From Limnochorda sp. L945t (GTDB taxonomy: Bacteria; Bacillota; Limnochordia; Limnochordales; Geochordaceae): a DNA stretch of 64,000 nt. The notes beneath the pieces are model-generated. The model made no database searches. It was not told where the DNA came from and was given only the letters and a program-made list of their open reading frames with translations. The DNA lies in assembly GCF_035593305.1 (NCBI RefSeq), contig NZ_CP141615.1, positions 124,001-188,000 of the forward strand, given 5' to 3'. Numbering within the stretch: the first letter of the stretch is position 1; each line of letters opens with the position of its first letter. This document shows positions 9,042 through 17,723 of the stretch, piece by piece. The translations under genes were made by a program, and so were the position numbers.

Positions 9042-9834
9042 CGCGGTACTGCTGGACGTCCGGCACCTGACCCGGATCTTCGGGCACGGGGCAAGAGAAG
9101 TCCGGGCGGTGGACGACGTATCGTTCACGCTGCGGCGGGGCGAGATCGCCTCGGTCGTGGGGGAGAGCGGCAGTGGCAAGTCCACGCTCGCGCGGGTGCT
9201 GCTACGGCTCATCCGGCCCACGGCGGGGAGGATCGTTTTCGCGGGGCAGGACGTCACGCGCCTCTCCCGCCCGGGAGAGTTGAGGGCGTACTGGCGGCAG
9301 GTCCAGGCGGTGTTCCAGGACCCCTTCTCATCGTTCAACCAGTTCTTCCCAGTGCGGCGGGTCCTGGAGCGGAGCCTGCGGCTGGAAGGCAGGCTGGAGG
9401 CCGGGGAGAGGGACCGGCGCGTGCGCTGGGCGCTCGAGCGAGTCGCGCTCAACCCCTCCGAGGTGATGGGCAAGTTCGCCCATGAGCTCAGCGGGGGAGA
9501 AAGGCAGCGGATCATGATCGCCAGGGCGCTGGTCGTGCGACCCAAGCTGCTCATCGCCGACGAGCCCACCACCATGGTGGATGCCTCCTCACGGGCGACC
9601 ATCCTCAATTTGCTGCTCGACCTGAGAGACGAGTACGGGATGGCCATCTTGTTCATCACCCACGACGTGAGCCTGGCCAGCTACGTGAGCGACACGCTGC
9701 TGGTCATGCACCAGGGCAAGGTGGTAGAACAGGGCGAGGCAGGCCGGGTGACGGCCCACCCCCAACATCCGTATACGCGGCAGCTTTTCGCCGATGCGTT
9801 CAGCCTTTCCAAGGGGAGGTCCGTGGCAACGTGA
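9025..9834 (+). CDS. ABC transporter ATP-binding protein, DppF/OppF type
   Basis: Second ATPase of the importer, 269 residues. It has Walker A GESGSGKST, the Q-loop FQDPFSSFNQF, signature LSGGERQRI, Walker B with DEPTTMVD, and the switch His in FITHDV. It is shorter than many OppF proteins: it stops just after HPQHPYTRQLF and lacks the Cys-containing C-terminal extension seen in its partner. It presumably forms the heterodimeric motor with the 8010 product under the two permeases. It overlaps the next gene by 4 bases. Confidence 0.93.
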   Translation: MPPATDAVLLDVRHLTRIFGHGAREVRAVDDVSFTLRRGEIASVVGESGSGKSTLARVLLRLIRPTAGRIVFAGQDVTRLSRPGELRAYWRQVQAVFQDPFSSFNQFFPVRRVLERSLRLEGRLEAGERDRRVRWALERVALNPSEVMGKFAHELSGGERQRIMIARALVVRPKLLIADEPTTMVDASSRATILNLLLDLRDEYGMAILFITHDVSLASYVSDTLLVMHQGKVVEQGEAGRVTAHPQHPYTRQLFADAFSLSKGRSVAT

Positions 9835-11456
9835 CAGGGCAGCGACTGGGTGTCAACTACTGGGCGAGCTACGCAGGCCCGGGGATGTGGCGGGACTTCC
9901 GGGAAGAGGCGATCGCCGCCGACCTGCGTGCGCTCAAAGAGGCGGGCATCGAGTACACCCGCAGTTTCCTCTTCTGGCCCGACTTCATGCCGGAGCCGGA
10001 GCGGGTAGAGCCGGCCATGCTGGAGCGGCTGGAGCGGTACATGCGCCTCAACGAACGGATCGGGCTGGGCGTCCACCTCACGTTCCTGGTGGGGCACATG
10101 AGCGGGCAGAACTGGCCGCCCCGCTGGATGGCCGACCCGAGCCGGCTGTACACGGACCCGGGGCTCTTGCTGGCGCAGGAGCGGTACCTGGCCACGGTCG
10201 TCGAGGCGGTCAAAGGGAGCCCGGCGCTCGAGGCGTACGTGCTCACCAACGAGGCCCCCATCTTCACGGGGCCGGCACCGGCAGAAGCGGTAGAAGCGTG
10301 GGCCTCCCGAATGGTGGGGCTGGTCAAGCGCCTGGATCCCCACCGCCCGGTGACGCTGGGCGACGGGGCCTGGTACGTGCTGGGGGATACGACGAGCGGG
10401 TTTCGGCCGACGTGCGCGCAGGACGTCATCGCCCCTCACCTGTACCTGGCCGAGACTCACCCCGACCGGCAGGTCGCCGCGTACGGGATGGCGATGGCCA
10501 TGGCGCGTCGCTTCGCGACCCGTCTGGGCAAGGAGCTGTGGCTGGAGGAGTTTGGCGCCACCCACTCGGTTTTCGGGGAGGAGGAGGTGGCGGCCTGGGC
10601 CCGGCGGGTGGTCGTGGAAGCGCGCCTGCACCGTGCGAGCCGGGTCTGCTGGTGGTGCGGGTTCGACTTCCCGGACGCCATGCGGGAGACGGACCCTTAC
10701 AGCCACCATGCGCTGGAGCTTTCGTTCGGCATGCTGCGGGCAGACCGCACAGCGCGGCCGGTGGCGAGGGCGTTGCGGGAGGCCATGGACGCGCCGCTGC
10801 CGCACCTGGAGCGGGCAGGGGTGCTGGTACCGTCGTACCTACACGAGGTGTACCCCTTCTCCGAGCGGCCGGCGGCGGTGATGCAGCGGGCGCTGCTCAA
10901 CGCGTACGCGGCGCTGCGCAAACTGGGCTACCTGCCGGAGGCGGTGCTGGAAAGGGACCTGGCACCGGGCCAGGAGCAGGCGCTGCCGCCCCTCCTGGTG
11001 GTGCCGTCGGCCCAGAAGCTGCGGGCAGCGACCTGGGCGCGGCTCACGGAGCTGCCCGTGCGGGTGCTGTACAGCTACCTGCATGCGACGAGCGTGCGCT
11101 CCCACGAGGGCGGCTGGGTGGCGGCGGCCGATGCCCGGCGGTTTTTCGGCGGTGAGCCGCACAACCGCTTCAACCTCGCCGAACCGGCGCCCAGGGCGCT
11201 GGCCTGGGAGGGCGGGCAGCTGGAGCTCCCGCAGGGGCCAGATCCGTTTACTTCGACGCCTCTCGTGCTGGAGCCCCGAGAGGCCGAGGTCCGCGGGCGA
11301 GACGAGGCCGGGCGGCCTTTGTGGGTGCGGGTGGGACGGCGCGACATGCTGCTCTACCCGCTCGAGGCGTTGGCCGAGGATCCCGAGGTGGTGGCGACGT
11401 TTTACGCCGCGGTGCTCGGGCGAGAGGCTCGGCGGGGCGTGCAGAGCGGCGCGTAG
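9831..11456 (+). CDS. Clan GH-A glycoside hydrolase (GH5/GH42-like, possible beta-mannanase or beta-galactosidase)
   Basis: A 541-residue probable glycosidase with a TIM-barrel catalytic region in its first 330 residues. The expected acid/base Glu141 lies in VLTNEAP at the end of strand 4, and the nucleophile Glu240 lies in ELWLEEFGAT at the end of strand 7. NYWAS near the start and WWCGFDFPD at strand 8 also fit clan GH-A. Residues 340-520 resemble the trimerisation-like domain of GH42 enzymes (a run of PSYLHEVYPFS, then LLVVPSAQKL). There is no signal peptide, so it is cytoplasmic and probably cleaves imported oligosaccharides. GTG start, overlapping the ATPase gene by 4 bases, so it is the last gene of the importer operon. 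Exact family and substrate are not certain. Confidence 0.75.
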   Translation: MTGQRLGVNYWASYAGPGMWRDFREEAIAADLRALKEAGIEYTRSFLFWPDFMPEPERVEPAMLERLERYMRLNERIGLGVHLTFLVGHMSGQNWPPRWMADPSRLYTDPGLLLAQERYLATVVEAVKGSPALEAYVLTNEAPIFTGPAPAEAVEAWASRMVGLVKRLDPHRPVTLGDGAWYVLGDTTSGFRPTCAQDVIAPHLYLAETHPDRQVAAYGMAMAMARRFATRLGKELWLEEFGATHSVFGEEEVAAWARRVVVEARLHRASRVCWWCGFDFPDAMRETDPYSHHALELSFGMLRADRTARPVARALREAMDAPLPHLERAGVLVPSYLHEVYPFSERPAAVMQRALLNAYAALRKLGYLPEAVLERDLAPGQEQALPPLLVVPSAQKLRAATWARLTELPVRVLYSYLHATSVRSHEGGWVAAADARRFFGGEPHNRFNLAEPAPRALAWEGGQLELPQGPDPFTSTPLVLEPREAEVRGRDEAGRPLWVRVGRRDMLLYPLEALAEDPEVVATFYAAVLGREARRGVQSGA

Positions 11457-11516
11457 ACCCTCTCCACCCTCGGCCGGGCGGGCGGGGCCGGGCAGGCACG
11501 GAGCGTGGGGGAGCTG

Positions 11517-11543
11517 GGCGCCGGGCCCTACGGGTCCGGCGCC
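11517..11543. terminator. Hairpin at convergent gene junction
   Basis: GGCGCCGGGCCC (11517-11528), loop TAC, then GGGTCCGGCGCC (11532-11543): a 12-bp stem with one G-T wobble. It lies between the plus-strand hydrolase, ending at 11456, and the minus-strand RidA gene, whose stop codon at 11528-11530 is inside the hairpin. It could end transcription from either side; no clear T-run is present. Confidence 0.6.
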
Positions 11544-11920
11544 GCGACCGCCTCGATCTCGACAAGCGCCTGGGGCACGACCAGGCCGGTGACCACCGTG
11601 GTGCGGGCCGGGGGATCGGAGGGGAAGAAGCCACGGTACGCGGCGTTCATGGCTTCGAAGTCGCTCGCGCGGGCAAGGTACACGGTGACGCGGGCGACGT
11701 GCCGCAGGGAGAGCCCTGCCTCCTCGAGGGTTTGCTGGATGCGGCGCAGGCATGCCTCGGTCTGGCGGCCCGCATCGTCGGGCGAGTGCCGGATCACGTC
11801 CGCCGGGGGCGTGACGCCCGAGAGCCATACGAGGCCCCCCGCGCGTACGGCTCGGGAAAACGGCCGCCCGGGGGCCGGTACCAGGACCCGAGGACCTTGC
11901 TCGCGATCTTCGCCGGGCAT
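11528..11920 (-). CDS. RidA family protein (enamine/imine deaminase or relative)
   Basis: A 130-residue member of the RidA/YjgF/YER057c family, which hydrolyses reactive enamine and imine intermediates such as 2-aminoacrylate released by PLP enzymes. The fold-typical segments are present: WLSGVTPP, the conserved Arg in PARTTVVTG, and the C-terminal VEIEAVA containing the usual Glu. The start at ATG 11920 is two bases after the stop of the PLP-enzyme gene, so the two are translated together. That pairing makes sense chemically, because the upstream enzyme should release an enamine product. It is the last gene of the RpiR operon. Confidence 0.87.
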   Translation of the reverse strand: MPGEDREQGPRVLVPAPGRPFSRAVRAGGLVWLSGVTPPADVIRHSPDDAGRQTEACLRRIQQTLEEAGLSLRHVARVTVYLARASDFEAMNAAYRGFFPSDPPARTTVVTGLVVPQALVEIEAVAAPDP

Positions 11921-11922
11921 GG

Positions 11923-13080
11923 TTACGAAGGCTCCTTTCCGCTGAGTGCGTCGACGACCCGCTGCACCACCGTATCGATCTGCTCGTCCTCCAGTGTACG
12001 GACGTCGAACAGCACGATCCCCGAGTCGACGTGGTGGTTGCGAGTCCGGATCGACGGGTTGCCTGCTTCCAGCTGCCGGACCAGGGCCCGGGCGTCCACC
12101 GGCGAGTGGCCCGGCTCGATGGTCAGGCGGACCCGGGGGATCGGCCGGGTCTCGTCGGATACGATGTCGACCCTGGCATGCGGCAGCCCGGCACCTGCCA
12201 GGGTCTCGGAAAGCGCACCGGCCAGGTGCCTGGCCCGGCGCTCCAGGAGTTGCGGCAACGCCGCCTCGCCGGCCGCTACGTACTCTTCGAGCGCCTGCAG
12301 CAGGCCCGCGATGGCCTCCTTGCCCACCTTCATGGGCCGGCAGATGCCGAGCTCCTGGAGGCGGCACGCTTCGACCAGGCTCGCCTTGCCGGCCACGAAC
12401 CCGGACGTCGGGGCCCCCACGGCTTTCTGGCCGCTGTAGACGACCAGCGTGGCCCCGGCGGCCAGGTGTGCGCGCAGGTCCACCTCGGCCGCAGCATCGA
12501 CGACGACCGGGATGCCCCGGGCCTGCGCCAGGTGGGCCACCGCTCTCAGGTCGAGCATGCTTTCCTGCTGGGCGTGGTGCGAGACCACGTGGAGCACCGC
12601 GGCGGTGCGGGGGCCAAGGGCCGAAGCCATCTGGTCAGGGCGGGTGCGGTTGACGGAGCCCACCTCCACCGGGATGGCGCCGGTCATGCGGACGAGCTGT
12701 ACGATCTCCATCCCGAAGTCCACGGAGTGGCCCTTCTGGAGCACCACCTCGCGGCGTTCCAGCCCGTCGGTGTCGGGCAAGCGCCGTATCTTGCCGACGT
12801 CCGTGCCGGTGAGGCAGGCGGCCAGTGCAGCCACCAGCCCCGAGGCGGCACAGGAGGTGACCGTGGCGTCCTCGGCGCCGGTGAGGCGGGCGATGGCCCG
12901 GCCGGCCGCCCTTTGGAGTTGCGCCATGTCGACGTAGCGGCGCCCGGCCTCGGCCATGGCGGCCGCCACCGTAGGGCTCAGCGCCGAGCCGCCCAGGTAG
13001 GTCATCTTGCCTGCGGCGTTGATGACCCGGCCCAGGCCGAGCCGTTCGAAGGGATGCACGGAGGTGGCCATCTCAGGCAA
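11923..13080 (-). CDS. SelA/DgaE-like PLP-dependent enzyme (possible sugar-acid ammonia-lyase)
   Basis: A fold-type I PLP enzyme of 385 residues, related to selenocysteine synthase SelA and to D-glucosaminate-6-phosphate ammonia-lyase (DgaE). It has the typical N-terminal RVINAAGKMTYLGGS segment and the TSCAASGLVAAL cofactor loop (residues 75-86). The PLP-ring Asp195 is in VVVDAAAEVD, and the Schiff-base lysine Lys219 is in VVYSGQKAVGAPTSG. It lacks the extra N-terminal domain of SelA, so selenium work is unlikely. TTG start 13080 has GAGGAG eight bases upstream; the ORF overlaps the kinase gene by 8 bases. With a sugar kinase before it and RidA after it, ammonia elimination from a phosphorylated amino-sugar acid is the most attractive reading, but this is inference. 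Confidence 0.82.
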   Translation of the reverse strand: MPEMATSVHPFERLGLGRVINAAGKMTYLGGSALSPTVAAAMAEAGRRYVDMAQLQRAAGRAIARLTGAEDATVTSCAASGLVAALAACLTGTDVGKIRRLPDTDGLERREVVLQKGHSVDFGMEIVQLVRMTGAIPVEVGSVNRTRPDQMASALGPRTAAVLHVVSHHAQQESMLDLRAVAHLAQARGIPVVVDAAAEVDLRAHLAAGATLVVYSGQKAVGAPTSGFVAGKASLVEACRLQELGICRPMKVGKEAIAGLLQALEEYVAAGEAALPQLLERRARHLAGALSETLAGAGLPHARVDIVSDETRPIPRVRLTIEPGHSPVDARALVRQLEAGNPSIRTRNHHVDSGIVLFDVRTLEDEQIDTVVQRVVDALSGKEPS

Positions 13081-14683
13081 CGGTCGCGCTCCTCTCCTGG
13101 TAGAAACGGCGGAAAAGCGGGAGCAGGGTCTGCGTCAGTTCGCTGAACCGCTCGAAGAGCGCCGCGTAGGCGCCGGCACACGGGCCGGGTTCGACCACCT
13201 CGACCGGCGCCGGCACGAGCTGCCGAGCCGCATGGCGGGCGAGGGTCGCTTCGTCGAGCGACGAGCCTTCTCGCAAACGGGCTGCCAGACCAAGGACGGC
13301 GGCCCCCCGAACCGTCTCGAGTCCCGGGTCGGGTAGCCGGGTGATGGGTATCCCCAGCCCATCGGCCAGGATGCGGGCCGTGACGGGATGGATGCTGCCG
13401 CCGCCCGCCAGCGCGGCGAGGTGCGCACGCGCCCCGCTCTCCGCCAGCGCGCCGGTGACGGCCCGCAGAGCCATCACCACCCCCTCCACCGCGGAGCGGA
13501 CGAGGTGGGCGTCGGTGTGGGCCGGGGTCAAACCCAGCCAGACCCCGCGGGCCGAAGGTTCCCATAGGGGGGTTCGTTCTCCCGACAGGTACGGAAGGAA
13601 AAGGAGCCCATCGGAGCCCGCCACCACCGAGGCCGCGTCGTCCATGGGCAGCGGCCGCCGGAGGACCGCAGCCCGGAGCCACTCGAGCACTCCCGCCGCG
13701 TTGGCCGTTGCACCGTTGGCGACCCACGCCAGCCCGCCTCCGGCTCCGGCCAGGAAGGGGTAGACGGTGAGGCGCGGAGCACGAGCCGGGCTGCTCAGGT
13801 CGAGCAGCGGCCGTGCGGTCACGGTGCGGACCACCCCGCTCGTGCCCAGGCTCACGGTCAGCTGCCCGGGCTGCACGAAGCCCGTTCCAAGACTCTGGGC
13901 GACCCCGTCCCCGGCACCGAGCACCACGGGCAACCCAGACGGGAGCCCGGTCGCCTCGTGCAGGCGAGCAGGAAGGCGTCCTGCCACCTCGGTCGCCGCG
14001 CGAATGGGCGGGAGCCACGACGGATCGACGCCGGCAAGGTCGCACAGCCGCTCGTCCCACGACCGCGACGCCATACCGAAAAGCCCGGTGGCCCCGGCGC
14101 ACGAAGGATCCGTGGCGACCTCCCCGGTCAGGCGCCGGAAGAGCTCGTCTCTGGGCGAGAGCACCCACCTGGTCTCGCCGAGCGCCCGTCGAAAGGGCTC
14201 CGATGCGATCCCCGTGATCCGGCCTTCGGCCGCCTCCTTGAGCCACAGGAGCTTGGCCACGGGGTAGACGGGCGACGCATGGCATCCGGTAATGCGGTAA
14301 AACTCGGGCACGGCGGCATCCAGGAGGGAGGCCTGCGCCTGCGCCCGGCGGTCGTGCCATGGGATGGCAGGGTAGAGGTTGCGGCCGTCACGCCCGGTGA
14401 GGACGAGGCCTGCCATCTGGCCGGTGAGGGTGAGCGAGGCGAACTCGATCCGCCCGGATCGCCCGCCGGCCGCCGCCGCCACCCTGTGCAAGACGTCAAC
14501 GGCCGCGTCCTCCCACTCGGAGGGATCCTGTTCTGCCCAGCCCGGCCGGGGGGAGCAGGTCGGGTACTCCTGGCGCGCCGAGGCCAGCACCCGCCCTCGA
14601 ACGTCGAAGGCCGCTGCCCGGCAACCGCTCGTACCGAGATCCAGAGCAAGGAAGGCTTCGACGGCCGCTATTGCTTGGTCCAC
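13073..14683 (-). CDS. FGGY-family carbohydrate kinase (xylulokinase/gluconokinase-like)
   Basis: ATP-dependent sugar or sugar-acid kinase of the FGGY family, 536 residues, full length. The N-terminal phosphate loop LALDLGTSGCRAAAFD (residues 12-27), the substrate-region motif IPWHDRR (residues 107-113), and the catalytic Asp259 in GAGDGVAQSLGTG are visible. The second FGGY signature region (LSGERTPLWEPSARG) and C-terminal adenine site ALAGGGSIHPVTARILAD are also present. GTG start. It overlaps the cyclase gene upstream by 16 bases and the PLP enzyme gene downstream by 8. The FGGY family covers xylulose, gluconate, ribulose, glycerol and other substrates; which one applies here cannot be read from the sequence. 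Confidence 0.9.
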   Translation of the reverse strand: MDQAIAAVEAFLALDLGTSGCRAAAFDVRGRVLASARQEYPTCSPRPGWAEQDPSEWEDAAVDVLHRVAAAAGGRSGRIEFASLTLTGQMAGLVLTGRDGRNLYPAIPWHDRRAQAQASLLDAAVPEFYRITGCHASPVYPVAKLLWLKEAAEGRITGIASEPFRRALGETRWVLSPRDELFRRLTGEVATDPSCAGATGLFGMASRSWDERLCDLAGVDPSWLPPIRAATEVAGRLPARLHEATGLPSGLPVVLGAGDGVAQSLGTGFVQPGQLTVSLGTSGVVRTVTARPLLDLSSPARAPRLTVYPFLAGAGGGLAWVANGATANAAGVLEWLRAAVLRRPLPMDDAASVVAGSDGLLFLPYLSGERTPLWEPSARGVWLGLTPAHTDAHLVRSAVEGVVMALRAVTGALAESGARAHLAALAGGGSIHPVTARILADGLGIPITRLPDPGLETVRGAAVLGLAARLREGSSLDEATLARHAARQLVPAPVEVVEPGPCAGAYAALFERFSELTQTLLPLFRRFYQERSATVA

Positions 14684-15750
14684 CCCTTCAACCCCTGCCG
14701 CACCGAGAAACGCATGAGATCCCAGATCGCCCGGTTGAGAGAGACCGGTGTGCCGTCGGACAGGGGGTCGACACGGGCGCTCAGCCCATCGATGGCCCCG
14801 GCGTAGGAGCAGCGCTCGATGATCCTCCCGACGTCGATGGCATCGAGCACGTCGGGTCGCCCTGCACGGGCCGCCAGCGCGGCGGCAAGGGCGAAGGCTC
14901 CCAGGTTGGAGATACTGGCGGCCACGACGAAGTCAACGGGGGTGCGGGCGGCGAAGGTCTCTCCTTGGGGAACGACCCGGGCGACCGTCTCGGCGATGTT
15001 GCCCATGCCGAGCTCGTTGCCCCCGTCACCGATGCCCACGGTCAGGACCCCTCGGGAGCGGGCCAGCGTGAACAGCTGATCGGCATCCGCCACCAGGTGG
15101 GGAGGGACCTCCCGCCCCGATACGTTGTGATAACGGCCGTCGGCCCCCTTGCCCGGCATCTCGACGGCCACGGCGAGCGCCGGGGCGGTGCGGGAGAGCA
15201 GCTGGTCGGCGGCATCCCGGGCGACGTCCGGGTCAGAGGGGAACGGCACCACCGCCGCCACGGAGGCGGAGGGAGGGCCAGGCTTGGAGGCGAGAGCCTG
15301 CTCCAGCGAACCGAGGATCAGCCCTGCCGCCCTCAGCGACGCCTGGACGTACGGCACCAGGGCCGGGGCGGTGATCACCACCGGTACGACTTCCCACGCC
15401 TCCTCGAGGACCCGCGCTAGGACGGCCACGCCGACCGGGCCGTCCGTCTCGGTCAGATCATCGAAGAGCCATGACCGTGACGGAAAGCCGGTGGCCAAGA
15501 CCGCTCGCGCCCCCGCCGCGCGGGCGATGAGCCGCCGGGCGATGGCACCGGAGACGGCTTCCGTCAGGCTTGGAGGCCGGGATCGGCCTTCCACGGTGCC
15601 GCACGCTTGCGCTGCCGCCGCCTCGAAGAGGGGATCTACGACGCCTCGTGCGGTGAGGTCGGCCGCGATGAGGTGATCCATGACGCGAAACATGCTGGCA
15701 GGAAGCTCTGGGAGCTCGACGGCGTTTGCTTCCCTCGATGCCTCTGGCAT
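14668..15750 (-). CDS. D-glutamate cyclase-like protein (DUF4392)
   Basis: A 360-residue protein resembling the C-terminal DUF4392 domain of D-glutamate cyclase, which converts D-glutamate to 5-oxo-D-proline. Family hallmarks seen are EMPGKGADGRYHNVSG (residues 198-213) and the glycine-rich VGIGDGGNELGMGN (residues 238-251), followed by VDFVVAASISNLGAF. The start ATG 15750 was chosen because GGGAGG lies seven bases upstream; the frame stays open further but without a ribosome site. It sits between permease and kinase genes in the RpiR operon. The pairing of such a cyclase with a sugar kinase is unusual, so its substrate here may be something other than D-glutamate. Confidence 0.8.
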   Translation of the reverse strand: MPEASREANAVELPELPASMFRVMDHLIAADLTARGVVDPLFEAAAAQACGTVEGRSRPPSLTEAVSGAIARRLIARAAGARAVLATGFPSRSWLFDDLTETDGPVGVAVLARVLEEAWEVVPVVITAPALVPYVQASLRAAGLILGSLEQALASKPGPPSASVAAVVPFPSDPDVARDAADQLLSRTAPALAVAVEMPGKGADGRYHNVSGREVPPHLVADADQLFTLARSRGVLTVGIGDGGNELGMGNIAETVARVVPQGETFAARTPVDFVVAASISNLGAFALAAALAARAGRPDVLDAIDVGRIIERCSYAGAIDGLSARVDPLSDGTPVSLNRAIWDLMRFSVRQGLKGWTKQ

Positions 15751-15788
15751 CGGATTGCCTCCCATCGGTGAGGACGTTACCGGGCTGC

Positions 15789-16697
15789 TCAGAAGTGCAA
15801 CCCCGTGGAGCGCGCGGGATCGAGATGGTCCCGCAGTGCGTCGCCCGCCATGTTGAGGGCGAAGACCAGCAGGGCGATGGCGAGGCCCGGGAAGACCATC
15901 ATGTGGGGCGCCAGATGCACGAACCCGCGGGCCTGGCTCAGCATGGTGCCCCACTCCGGCGCGGGGGGCTGCACTCCCAACCCCAGGAAACCCAGGGCCG
16001 CCGAGAGCAGGACCGCCTGGCTGAGCTCCAACGTGATCTGCACGATGAGGGCCGGCGCTACGTTGGGCAAGAGGTAGCGCAGGACCATGCGGACGTCGGA
16101 GGCGCCCACGGCCTTCGCGGCCTCGAAGTACTCCATGCCCTTGACCTTCAGGGCGGCGGCACGGGCGATACGGGCCGGACCGGGGAGCGCTGCCGCCGCG
16201 ATGGCCAGTGCGAGGCTCTTCTCCCCGACCCCCAGGATGGTCACGATCGCGATGGCGAGCACGATCGAGGGGAAGGTGAGGACGAGATCGGTCAACCCCA
16301 TGAGCAGAGACTCGACCTTCGGGCCCAGGTAGGCCGATCCCAAGCCCAGGACGATACCCACCAGGGCTCCGATGGCGACGCCCATCGAAGGGATGAGCGT
16401 GGTAGGCCTCACGCCGTAGAGTAGACGGCTCAGAATGTCACGGCCGAGCTCGTCCGTGCCCAACCAATGCCCGGGCCCGGGAGGTTGGAGCGCGCTCGTC
16501 AGGTCCTGCCGGTCCGCGCCGTAGGGGGCGAGGAGCGGGGCGAGGAGCCCGAGCACCGTGAAGCCGGCCAGGATCACCAGGCCGGCCCACGCGCGCCAGT
16601 CGCCTGGCCGTTGCCGGGTAGCGCCCCGGCAACGGCCAGGTTGGAGCGTGGGCGCCACGGGTGCTGAATCGGTCGATAGACGTCCCGTGTCCACCAT
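15789..16697 (-). CDS. ABC transporter permease, DppC/GsiD type
   Basis: Membrane subunit of a family-5 type importer, 302 residues. The OppC/DppC signature is clear (HWLGTDELGRDILSRLLYG, about residues 77-95). The ATPase-contact loop KGMEYFEAAKAVGASDVRM and a C-terminal NMAGDALRDHLDPA are present. The start ATG 16697 lies seven bases after the partner permease's stop. The first 33 residues are hydrophilic, and their codons contain a perfect 16-bp hairpin (see 16603-16640). No ATPase gene is present in this operon, so the motor must come from elsewhere, possibly the 8010/9025 pair. Confidence 0.92.
   Translation of the reverse strand: MVDTGRLSTDSAPVAPTLQPGRCRGATRQRPGDWRAWAGLVILAGFTVLGLLAPLLAPYGADRQDLTSALQPPGPGHWLGTDELGRDILSRLLYGVRPTTLIPSMGVAIGALVGIVLGLGSAYLGPKVESLLMGLTDLVLTFPSIVLAIAIVTILGVGEKSLALAIAAAALPGPARIARAAALKVKGMEYFEAAKAVGASDVRMVLRYLLPNVAPALIVQITLELSQAVLLSAALGFLGLGVQPPAPEWGTMLSQARGFVHLAPHMMVFPGLAIALLVFALNMAGDALRDHLDPARSTGLHF
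16603..16640. repeat. Perfect 16-bp inverted repeat inside a permease gene
   Basis: CCTGGCCGTTGCCGGG (16603-16618), loop TAGCGC, then CCCGGCAACGGCCAGG (16625-16640). The repeat occupies codons 20-32 of the DppC-type permease, close to its start. An uninterrupted 16-bp, mostly GC stem in coding sequence should fold strongly in the mRNA and could slow or gate translation. Confidence 0.85.
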
Positions 16698-16704
16698 CGT
16701 GACC

Positions 16705-17625
16705 TCACCGGTATTGAATCCTCGGGTCGATACGGGCGTACGCCAGATCCACCAGGAGATTGACCACCAGGAAGGTGGCGACGTAGAGAATGGTCAGGGA
16801 CTGGACCATCGCGTAGTCTCGAGCACCCGCAGCCGTGATGAGCATGAAGCCAACGCCCTGGTAGGAAAACAAGCTCTCCACCACGACGGAACCGCCCAGC
16901 AGATAGCCCACCTGCAGGCCGAGCAGCGTGACAATCGGGATCGAGGCGTTGCGGAGCGCGTGCTTGAGGACCACCGTAGCCGGGCGCAGGCCTTTTGCGA
17001 CCGCCGTCCGCACGTACTCCTGGCCGAGGACTTCCAGCAAGGCCGAGCGGGCCGTTCGGGAAAAGAGCGCGACGAGCCGGGCAGCTACCGCTATCGAGGG
17101 GAGGACCAGGGTGGCCAGGGTGCCGGAGCCGCCTGCCGGCAGCCATTGCAGCCGGATGGCGAACCCACTCATCAGCAGCATCCCCAACCAGAAGTTGGGG
17201 ATGCTCAACAAGGCGACGCTGAGCGTCGAGGCAAGGCGATCCAGCATCGAGCCCGGCCGCAGCGCGGAGACGATACCGGCCGGGATCCCCAGGACAAGGG
17301 CCGTCAGCAGCGAGCTTGCGGCCAGCGCCAGGGTCGCGGGCAGACTCTTGGCGATGGCGCCGGCGATGTCGCGACCGTACAGGGTGGACCGCCCCAAATC
17401 GAGGCGAGCCAGCCCCTCGAGGTAGGAGAGGTACTGCGCGGCCAGGGGCCGGTCAAGGCCCATCTCTGCCCGCACGCGGGCGACAGCCTCCTCGGATGCT
17501 CCGAGGCCGGCCACGAGGCGGGCCGGGTCCCCCGGCGCCAGGCGAAACGAGAAGAAGACGGCCGTCAGCACCAGCGCCAGCACTCCTACCGCCTGGGCGG
17601 CCCGCCTCAGTACGAAACGCATCAT
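16705..17625 (-). CDS. ABC transporter permease, DppB/GsiC type
   Basis: Membrane subunit of the family-5 importer, about 306 residues. It begins with the standard MMRFVLRRAAQAVGVLALVL first helix, then RLAPGDPARLVAGLGA and GLDRPLAAQYL, as in DppB/GsiC. The ATPase-contact loop LGQEYVRTAVAKGLRP and C-terminal LAYARIDPRIQY are intact. A longer open frame exists, but ATG 17625 gives the normal N-terminus; an AGGAGG lies 18 bases upstream, further than ideal, so the start is uncertain by a codon or two. It works with the 15789 permease and the receptor at 17724. Confidence 0.9.
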   Translation of the reverse strand: MMRFVLRRAAQAVGVLALVLTAVFFSFRLAPGDPARLVAGLGASEEAVARVRAEMGLDRPLAAQYLSYLEGLARLDLGRSTLYGRDIAGAIAKSLPATLALAASSLLTALVLGIPAGIVSALRPGSMLDRLASTLSVALLSIPNFWLGMLLMSGFAIRLQWLPAGGSGTLATLVLPSIAVAARLVALFSRTARSALLEVLGQEYVRTAVAKGLRPATVVLKHALRNASIPIVTLLGLQVGYLLGGSVVVESLFSYQGVGFMLITAAGARDYAMVQSLTILYVATFLVVNLLVDLAYARIDPRIQYR

Positions 17626-17663
17626 GCCGCGGGGTTGGCCTGCCCTCCTTTCCTCGGGGCGAC

Positions 17664-17685
17664 ACCCGAGTCGAGTGACCCGGGT
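17664..17685. terminator. Imperfect hairpin between binding-protein and permease genes
   Basis: ACCCGAGTC (17664-17672), loop GAGT, GACCCGGGT (17677-17685): a 9-bp stem with one mismatch, in the 98-base gap after the binding-protein gene. Its position matches the stronger hairpins seen after other binding-protein genes in this window. Confidence 0.4.
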
Positions 17686-17723
17686 ACCGCCGTGCAAGCG
17701 GGGCCCTGCTCACCGCCGCATTT

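Noticed and set aside
11923-13080. Selenocysteine synthase (SelA)
   Set aside because: The protein is short, lacks the SelA N-terminal domain, and has no selB or selenocysteine-tRNA gene nearby; its operon context is catabolic.
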